64,000 nt of DNA from Synechococcus sp. CB0101 (lineage in GTDB: Bacteria > Cyanobacteriota > Cyanobacteriia > PCC-6307 > Cyanobiaceae): NCBI RefSeq assembly GCF_000179235.2, contig NZ_CP039373.1, forward strand, positions 2,204,554 to 2,268,553, given 5' to 3'. The translations under genes were made by a program, and so were the position numbers. The notes beneath the pieces are model-generated. The model was not told the origin of the DNA and did not search any database. It saw only the letters and a list, made by a program, of their open reading frames with translations. This document shows, piece by piece, positions 58,266 to 64,000 of this stretch. How positions within the stretch are numbered: position 1 is the first letter of the stretch; every line of letters begins with the position of its first letter.

Positions 58266-59481
58266 GGAAATTCTGGAAAACCCAGCCCGTCTGCGCGAAA
58301 ATGAACCTGTAATCGCAGACCAGGACTGGGTTGATGGGCGGCAAGCAGCTCGGTTTCACGGACTATGAGCTGACCACGGCCAAGAAGCGCACCAAGCGCG
58401 AGAAATTTCTCTCCGAGATGGAGGCTGTGGTGCCTTGGCAGGCACTCATCGATCTGATCGAGCCGCACTACCCCAAGGCGAGCAAGAAAGGCGGCAGGCC
58501 TCCCTATCCGCTGGCAACGATGCTGCGCATTCATCTGCTGCAGCAGTGGTACTCCCTCAGCGATCCGGCCATGGAAGAGGCCTTGATCGAGGTGCCCACC
58601 ATGCGCCGCTTTGCCGGCATCGAGCTGATCAGCGATCGGATCCCGGACGAGACCACGATCCTCACGTTCCGCCATCTGCTTGAGAAGCATGGGCTGGGTG
58701 AGCAGATTTTTGACACCGTCAAAGCGCTCCTGGCCGCTCGGGGCGTAACCATGCGTCAGGGCACGATCGTCGATGCCACCTTGATCGCAGCGCCCAGCTC
58801 CACCAAGAACAAAGATGGGAAGCGGGATCCGGAGATGCACCAGACCAAAAAGGGCAACCAGTGGTACTTCGGCATGAAGGTCCACGCCGGCGTTGACAAG
58901 GACTCAGGCCTGATCCATTCGGTTGTCGTCACCGCCGCCAACGTGCACGACCTCACCCCGGCAGCTGAGCTACTGCATGGAGATGAGGAGGTGGTGTACG
59001 GCGATGCTGGCTACCAGGGCATCGCCAAGAGACCAGAAATGGCTGGCAAGACAGCGGAGTTCAGAGTGGCGATGCGGCCCGGCACGCGCAGGGCTCTTCC
59101 TGACACCCCGGATGGGAGGGTGCAGGATCTGATCGAGACGGCCAAAGCTCACATCCGCTCCAAGGTTGAGCATCCCTTCCGTGTGATCAAGCAGCAGTTC
59201 GGCTTTCAAAAGACCCGGCTGCGAGGCTTGGCCAAGAACCGCTGCAAAATCAACGTGCTTGCGGCACTGTCGAATCTGTACCAGGCCCGACGACAATTAC
59301 TCGCGACAGTGTGAACAGGGACTTGGTGTGCCTGCACACCTCTATTTAGCCTCAAAACCAGCCGAAAGTGGCTGGATATGTGAGCCAAGGTCATCAAAAA
59401 ATGGCCTCAGAGGCAATTTGCAGCCAAAACCACTCTTTCTGCTCGCTGCCGCCGCTCAAACACCGCTTGTCCAGAGTTTCC
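58266..59481 (+). mobile_element. IS5-family insertion sequence, copy 2 (1216 bp)
   Basis: Ends GGAAATTCTGG and GGAAACTCTGG (reverse complement), with CTAA duplicated at 58262-58265 and 59482-59485. Orientation is opposite to the copy at 12269-13484. It splits the conserved non-coding region upstream of the phosphoesterase. Confidence 0.93.
58331..59314 (+). CDS. IS5-family transposase, copy 2
   Basis: 327 residues, identical in sequence to the product of 12436-13419. Intact DDE motifs. Two identical copies indicate recent movement. Confidence 0.93.
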   Translation: MMGGKQLGFTDYELTTAKKRTKREKFLSEMEAVVPWQALIDLIEPHYPKASKKGGRPPYPLATMLRIHLLQQWYSLSDPAMEEALIEVPTMRRFAGIELISDRIPDETTILTFRHLLEKHGLGEQIFDTVKALLAARGVTMRQGTIVDATLIAAPSSTKNKDGKRDPEMHQTKKGNQWYFGMKVHAGVDKDSGLIHSVVVTAANVHDLTPAAELLHGDEEVVYGDAGYQGIAKRPEMAGKTAEFRVAMRPGTRRALPDTPDGRVQDLIETAKAHIRSKVEHPFRVIKQQFGFQKTRLRGLAKNRCKINVLAALSNLYQARRQLLATV

Positions 59482-59485
59482 CTAA

Positions 59486-60236
59486 CCGGCGAAGAGTCGA
59501 GGTGCTCTCAGATTCTGAAACGAGAGTTCAATCCACAGCCCTGATCCATAGAACCTGAGCGCAATCGAATCGAGCTGATCAGAACCGACTTGTCAGGATG
59601 AGGGCGACCACCAAAACACCTGACAGGCCAAGCACCTGTATCCATGCGATCTCAGGCGACATCCAGGGGGCGCATGCAAGACAGAAGGAGGAGAAGACTG
59701 CTCATGCCGACTGCATCAGTTGTTCGTGCTGCCAGCGGCGTGACTGCGCGGAATCCAGAGGAGAGAACTCAAGCGACTTGGCTGCCCCCTCCGGAAAGGA
59801 GGGCGACTGCAGACGCCCTGTCGTGAGCGCACAGCAATCAAACAATTTAATCGCAGGCAACAGGCGAGTTGGTTTTTTTTGTGTTCATGGGAGCTCGTGA
59901 GGTTAATCATGTGATGTCTGTCGTCTATCAAGACCTGCCTTTCACATCGCAGTGCCGACAGGACACCGCAATGACGCATGTGGACGTTTGAACCCGCTCA
60001 AACAGATCTGAATCTCAGCCGCGACTGAGTGGCCGTCTGTGGGCTCAATAGATGGCTGCAGGCGATGCCAGGGCCGGCTCGCTCATCCGACTTGTCTTCT
60101 CACCCTACTTGCAGACGCTGCTCGAGGGACTAGGCCCTTCTGCAGGAGCTGCTGATGGCCGGACAGCACAGGGTTCTGCGCATTCCAGACGGCACGCAGG
60201 GGAGACACCAGTAGCCTCCCGCACCTGCACTTCTTT
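59486..60236. other. Conserved DNA upstream of phosphoesterase, copy 2 (right part)
   Basis: From about 59510 it matches 5978-6703 at close to 99%. Differences include one extra T in the T run near 59873, which breaks the only long frame. TAGCCTCCCG lies at 60212-60221. About 250 bp of the same region lies left of the IS5 element (58018-58250). Confidence 0.5.
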
Positions 60237-61442
60237 ATGAGTTCAGCCAAACACCGCCACCAACCAGCCCGTCATCTCCCCGGACGGGGGCAAACACCGG
60301 CCGCCAACACCGATCAAGACCGCGAACTGCTGCAGTTCAATGTGCGCCTGGCCAAGGCCCGCCAGGCCCAGGCCGACACCAACCGGATTGAGCGCAAGGC
60401 CTTCCGCGAGCACGCCCGCATCGAGAACGCCGTCACCGCCTACACCCGGGAACTCTGTTCCCTATTGGATGAGCGGGGTTTTACCCAGGGTGTGACGCTC
60501 TCCCGCATCCCGGAAGGCGGGGATTCCGTGCTGATCGTGCAACTGAGCGATCTGCACTTCAACGAGCGGGTTGAACTGCCGTCCAACCGCTACGACTTCA
60601 CCGTGGCGGCGCAGCGGCTGGCCAAGCTCGCCCAGCGGGTCAAGCAACTGGGCCAGAGCTATGGCGCCCGCAAAGTGGTGGTGGCCTGCCTGGGGGATTT
60701 CCTCAACAGCGACCGGCGCCTCGATGAGCTGCTCTCCAACAGCACCAACCGTTCCAGAGCAACCCTGCTTGCCGTCGACATCCTGCGGGCCTTTCTGCTC
60801 GATCTACGCGAGCAGTTCGAGCTCGAGGTCTATGGCATCACCGGCAATGAAAGCCGCGTGAACAAAGAACTCGGCTGGAGCGATGAACTCGCCACCGACA
60901 GCTACGACCTGATGATCTACGAGATCCTCAAGCGCGGCTTTGCTGGCACGGAGGGGATCAACTTCTGCGGCTTCCGCGCCAACGAGCTCCTGTTTGAGGT
61001 GATGGGCCGCACCTTCCTCTGCCTGCACGGCCATCAGATCGGCGCGAATGTGCAGAAGTCGGTGCAAGAGATCACCGGTAAGTACGCCGCTCAAGGCATC
61101 ACGGTGGATTACACGCTCTTTGGCCACCTGCACGCCAGCGCCATAGGCGACTACCACGCCCGCAACGCCTCCCTGGTGGGCAGCAACGCCTACTCAGAAG
61201 CGGGGCTGAACTTCTGCAGCAAGGCGGCTCAGAACATCCACATCGTCACCGCTGCTCCAGCCACAGATCCCAAAGCCAAACAGGCCAAGCCTGCAGCCGC
61301 CACCATCGATGGGATGAAGGTTGATCTGCAGGACGTGACTGGAATCGAGCCCTACGTGTTCAACCGCGAGTGGGAGGCCTACAGCCCCAAAAGCGAAAGC
61401 AAACTCCACACCCCTTCTGTTGTTTATCAGGTTGTTGTCTGA
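60237..61442 (+). CDS. Calcineurin-like metallophosphoesterase, copy 2 (intact)
   Basis: 401 residues with the same five metal motifs as copy 1. It has an Ala/Lys-rich linker (TDPKAKQAKPAAATIDGMKV) missing from copy 1, and ends PSVVYQVVV. Its stop overlaps the start of the next gene (TGATG). The intact operon here is phosphoesterase, 128-aa partner, 157-aa partner. Confidence 0.88.
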   Translation: MSSAKHRHQPARHLPGRGQTPAANTDQDRELLQFNVRLAKARQAQADTNRIERKAFREHARIENAVTAYTRELCSLLDERGFTQGVTLSRIPEGGDSVLIVQLSDLHFNERVELPSNRYDFTVAAQRLAKLAQRVKQLGQSYGARKVVVACLGDFLNSDRRLDELLSNSTNRSRATLLAVDILRAFLLDLREQFELEVYGITGNESRVNKELGWSDELATDSYDLMIYEILKRGFAGTEGINFCGFRANELLFEVMGRTFLCLHGHQIGANVQKSVQEITGKYAAQGITVDYTLFGHLHASAIGDYHARNASLVGSNAYSEAGLNFCSKAAQNIHIVTAAPATDPKAKQAKPAAATIDGMKVDLQDVTGIEPYVFNREWEAYSPKSESKLHTPSVVYQVVV

Positions 61443-61828
61443 TGACTGTTGCCACTGCCACAGGTGCCATCGGCACCCGCGCCACTGCTCAGCTCGCGAC
61501 TGAGCTGGCCACATCCGAGCTCCAAAGCGCCCTGCTCCAGGCCATCACCGGGTTGACGCAGCTGGTGAGTCAGCTCAGCCAGCAGTTCCCCATCGCCCAG
61601 CCCGCTGCGGCAGCTGAGCCCTGGATGGAGGAGCGCCCCACCCAGGCCAGCCAGCCGACATGCGTGCCCAACCTCTCCCCCCTCTGGGATGAGCTCTCCG
61701 TCGTCGAACTCCGCTCCCTCCTGCGCAGCTACCCGATCGATCGCACCTCACTCCCCGCCGCCATCGAACGCCTCCGCCGCAACGAACTCATCGAGGCCCT
61801 CAACCAAATCCAAGCCCTCGGCGCCTAA
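61442..61828 (+). CDS. Phosphoesterase partner gene 1, intact copy
   Basis: 128 residues: MTVATATGAIGTRATAQLAT, LLQAITGLTQLVSQLSQQFP, LWDELSVVELRSLLRSYPID, ERLRRNELIEALNQIQALGA. Helical. The C-terminal part has an LRSLLR--PID--SLP-AIERLRR--LI--L outline like SAP/Rho-N helical modules that bind nucleic acid. Translationally coupled to the phosphoesterase. Confidence 0.7.
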   Translation: MTVATATGAIGTRATAQLATELATSELQSALLQAITGLTQLVSQLSQQFPIAQPAAAAEPWMEERPTQASQPTCVPNLSPLWDELSVVELRSLLRSYPIDRTSLPAAIERLRRNELIEALNQIQALGA

Positions 61829-61889
61829 GGGGCCATAGGCCCCCTTGCGATTCAGATCTCGGGCACTCGCACACACCTCACACACGCCT

Positions 61890-62363
61890 ATGACTGCCAC
61901 CCTCACCGCCGCTCCTCTCTCCCTGGGCGAACCCGCACCGGGAACTCCAGAAGCCCTGCTCCTCCTAGCCAATGCGGGAGTCCTCCCCGCCAGCTCCGGC
62001 GCAGACGACCCGCGCTTCTCCGCTGACTCCATCACCACTTGCGTCACCCGCCTGCTTGAGGTGAAGCAACAGCAAGAACTCCTCAACGCCGAGCAGAAGG
62101 AACTGAACGAGCAGCTGCGCCTAGCCCACCTGCGCGGGGATCTGCTCACCCTGCTGCCGGCGGGCAAGGACGGCAATGGCTACCAGATCACCCCGGACCT
62201 GGTGCTCAACCGCCGCCCCGGCCGCAAGCAGTGGAGCTATTCCATCGACTGCAAGGAGATCGAATGCCAGCTCAAGGCACGCCAGAGTTATGAACAGCAG
62301 AGCGGCCTGGCGAGTTACAGCCTGGGTGCGGCGTTCTGGGAGGTGCGGGCCAGTAAGGGCTGA
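61890..62363 (+). CDS. Phosphoesterase partner gene 2, copy 2
   Basis: 157 residues, about 90% identical to the 10769-11242 product, with changes spread evenly, so both copies are likely under selection. Coiled-coil segment LLEVKQQQELLNAEQKELNE; unknown family. Confidence 0.7.
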   Translation: MTATLTAAPLSLGEPAPGTPEALLLLANAGVLPASSGADDPRFSADSITTCVTRLLEVKQQQELLNAEQKELNEQLRLAHLRGDLLTLLPAGKDGNGYQITPDLVLNRRPGRKQWSYSIDCKEIECQLKARQSYEQQSGLASYSLGAAFWEVRASKG

Positions 62364-62390
62364 CGCTCCTCACGAGAGTTCTCGTCATCA

Positions 62391-62420
62391 AGAGCCCTGG
62401 GTCATCGCCCGGGGCTTTTT
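62391..62420 (+). terminator. Rho-independent terminator of the intact phosphoesterase operon
   Basis: Stem GAGCCCTGGG / CCCGGGGCTT with a TCATCG loop and TTTTT tail. Confidence 0.8.
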
Positions 62421-62445
62421 GGTGTGCAGATATCCGCCGCAATCA

Positions 62446-62690
62446 AAAACCCCCGAGCAGCGCCCGAGGGTCATGAAGCAATCAACATTCCAATGGCTTT
62501 CGTTGGTCTGGATCGAAGCTGCTGGCGTTGGCGCCTGGGGCCGAACGATCCAGGTATGGGTTGTTTGCTCTCCTGGGGCACCTATGGCGGTGCAAACGGA
62601 GTGTCGACCAGTCAGGTGCACAGGTTGAGGACCTTCCTCTTGCCCGGCCGAACGACCTGCCCACGGTTAGGGGATGACTGTTGGAGCAGG
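62446..62690. other. Conserved 250-bp tail of module, copy 2
   Basis: Counterpart of 13490-13740, here directly behind the operon terminator. Starts with CCCCCGAGCAGCGCCCGAGGG. One long frame (MAFVGLDRSCWRWRLGPNDP...) is not maintained in copy 1. Confidence 0.5.
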
Positions 62691-62710
62691 GCCCCCATGT
62701 GCTTCATTGC

Positions 62711-63736
62711 TCAGAAGCTGAAGCTGACTCCGGTACCGATGTGGTGCTGCCAGCCCACCCCCCAGCCATCTCCTCCTTGGCTGCTGTAGATCGGCTTCCA
62801 GTGTGCGAACACAACGACAGACTCAGCCAGGGGATACTCCAGCTCGATCTCACCTCCCCAATCAGTGCGGAAGGGCAGACCTGAATAGGAACCAGGGCTA
62901 TAGAAGCGTGGCCCCGCAGAGAGCGTGATGTTCAGAAGATCGATGTTGAAGCCCAGACCAAGCCATGGGTCGGTGTAGTTACCCAGATAGGTTCCTTCAC
63001 TTTCCCAACCTGTTCTGTTTTCGAGCGAAACAAACACACCGTCAACGATGGTTTCCAGGCCATCACCAAGTGCGAAGTTCACATCCCCATCCCCCAGTGC
63101 CCAGATGGCCTGAACACCAACCTCATTTTTCAGGCCAATGACATCATCACCTTGATTGCCGGTGACGTAATACGGCCACCATGTCAGCGAGACCTCAAAA
63201 CGATCGTTCGGTTGATAGCGCGCCTGAAGATAGCCCTTGACATCGGTGCGGCGATAGGGACTTCCGTCCCCATGGGCGTGATCATGACCAGCGGAATGAC
63301 TTTCGCTGTGGTGGGCACCATGGTCGTCCTCATGCCCGTCGTCGTGATCATCCCCATGCTCGTCGTCCGAGTCCTCATGGTCATCGTGATGAGCGCTGCC
63401 GCCATGACCGTCAACATGAACACGCCCATAGAAATGTTCAGCCTCGCCCCACACCAAAGCAGGACCGATCTGAGCTTCGATGGCGAAACTGCCGCCTTTG
63501 TCTAAACCCCACTCAAAGACGGCTCCGAACAACCCGTCGATGGCGTAATGGCGGGGCTGGCCCTCCAGATTGTTCTCCAGGCCTGCGTGGCCCTCCAGTG
63601 TCACCACTGGTCGGATCCGAAATTCACCCGGCAGCAGATCATCACCACCTGCAGCGCCATGGGCTAAGGCTCCACTGGGTGAGCCGATAGCAGCCAAAAC
63701 AGAAAGGATCGAGACGATTGTGTGGCGTGTCTTCAT
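62711..63736 (-). CDS. Exported His/Asp-rich beta-barrel-like protein
   Basis: 341 residues from MKTRHTIVSILSVLAAIGSP, a signal peptide with cleavage near ALA-HGA. A central low-complexity stretch is rich in His and Asp/Glu (DGHGGSAHHDDHEDSDDEHG and on), and the surrounding sequence has alternating strands ending WQHHIGTGVSFSF, as in outer-membrane barrels. The start overlaps the stop of the ZnuA-like gene (ATGA). The metal-binding loop and operon suggest a role in zinc or other transition-metal capture. Confidence 0.75.
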   Translation of the reverse strand: MKTRHTIVSILSVLAAIGSPSGALAHGAAGGDDLLPGEFRIRPVVTLEGHAGLENNLEGQPRHYAIDGLFGAVFEWGLDKGGSFAIEAQIGPALVWGEAEHFYGRVHVDGHGGSAHHDDHEDSDDEHGDDHDDGHEDDHGAHHSESHSAGHDHAHGDGSPYRRTDVKGYLQARYQPNDRFEVSLTWWPYYVTGNQGDDVIGLKNEVGVQAIWALGDGDVNFALGDGLETIVDGVFVSLENRTGWESEGTYLGNYTDPWLGLGFNIDLLNITLSAGPRFYSPGSYSGLPFRTDWGGEIELEYPLAESVVVFAHWKPIYSSQGGDGWGVGWQHHIGTGVSFSF

Positions 63737-64000
63737 CGGATCGCAGCCCATTGTTGTTGCAGCGCAGAGGCTGTGCGTTGATCACATCGGCCTCCTTGCG
63801 CGGTCACAAAGGTGCAGACATTGGCCGTAGCTGTTTGAATCAGCGATTTCCCGGGTGCCAGCCCATCGGCGTAGAGCGGTTGCTTGGCGATGGCGACACC
63901 GCTGAAAGAACTGATGCGCCGAAGCGTTTTGGACGGTGGCAACGCCTCAGCGAAGATTGCTTTTGTGCCTGATTGGCGGATGGCCCGGCTGATGGCCCCC
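63733..64000 (-). CDS. ZnuA-family metal-binding protein, 3' part
   Basis: About 88 C-terminal residues, running off the right edge of the window. AISRAIRQSGTKAIFAEALP, LYADGLAPGKSLIQTATANV CTFV fits the C-terminal lobe of ZnuA/TroA-type solute-binding proteins of metal ABC transporters (conserved I-x-E and YaDgL). The remaining 5' two thirds and any permease or ATPase genes lie outside. Confidence 0.7.
   Translation of the reverse strand, partial: GAISRAIRQSGTKAIFAEALPPSKTLRRISSFSGVAIAKQPLYADGLAPGKSLIQTATANVCTFVTAQGGRCDQRTASALQQQWAAIR

Noticed and set aside
62424-62789. 121-codon frame over the conserved tail of copy 2
   Set aside because: Indels in copy 1 break the same frame; it also overlaps the end of the His-rich gene.
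1-64000. Prophage
   Set aside because: Lysozyme, Rad52, Gp157, integrase and primase are phage-like, but no capsid, portal, terminase or tail gene was found. A plasmid or integrative element fits better.
1-64000. Retron, diversity-generating retroelement or known defence island
   Set aside because: No reverse transcriptase, restriction enzyme, CBASS, Gabija or similar core gene was recognised.

Overview
The window looks like accessory DNA, probably plasmid or episome DNA, of a high-GC freshwater or coastal picocyanobacterium (Synechococcus/Cyanobium clade). This is inferred from cyanobacterium-typical families: a cyAbrB regulator, an SLH-domain porin, RpaB-like response regulators, and proteins of the DUF1651, DUF2811, DUF3721, DUF4912 and Nif11 types. 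I have no database result, so the genus is an inference.

The dominant structure is a large imperfect direct duplication. Copy 1 spans about 0.5-13.7 kb and copy 2 about 50.0-62.7 kb. Both carry, in the same order: an iteron array beside a divergently transcribed winged-helix Rep-like gene, a sigma-70 family gene, a receiver-like/LuxR regulator, a convergent unknown gene, a short lipoprotein-like ORF, a second small sigma-like gene, about 1 kb of conserved DNA without a clear gene, a calcineurin-type phosphoesterase, two small partner genes, and a conserved 250-bp tail. The iterons keep the same 23-bp pitch in both copies but have different sequences. Only the right-hand rep gene is full length. 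It heads a rep - dnaB-like helicase - dnaG-like primase operon (49.9 to 45.3 kb, minus strand). The layout fits a cointegrate of two related replicons, or a duplicated replicon whose origin specificity has diverged.

Each copy has its own insertions. In copy 1 these are a DUF433/DUF5615 toxin-antitoxin pair between 54-bp direct repeats, a beta-barrel outer-membrane protein, an IS21-type element in one phosphoesterase partner, two double-glycine leader peptides, and an IS5 element. In copy 2 they are a pilin fragment, an SLH porin, an IS3 element, a MerR/DUF3721 operon, and a second IS5 copy of identical length in the conserved non-coding DNA.

Between the copies, 13.9-20.8 kb holds two excisionase/integrase modules. 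One is broken by an IS256 remnant and an AT-rich gene. The intact module ends at a 3'-half tRNA-Lys sequence that looks like an attP. From 21 to 33 kb there are a lysozyme-C39 peptidase fusion, cyAbrB, MscL, an HD hydrolase, Nif11, several ribbon-helix-helix proteins, a second DUF433/DUF5615 pair, and a Rad52 - Gp157 - SLOG operon behind a LexA-like box. From 33 to 45 kb there are two OmpR-type regulators, a family of small 'YRLID' proteins, a short SepF, a cluster of DnaA boxes, and DUF2811, DUF4912 and cupin proteins. The window ends in a zinc-uptake-like operon: the 3' end of a ZnuA-like gene and a His-rich exported protein.
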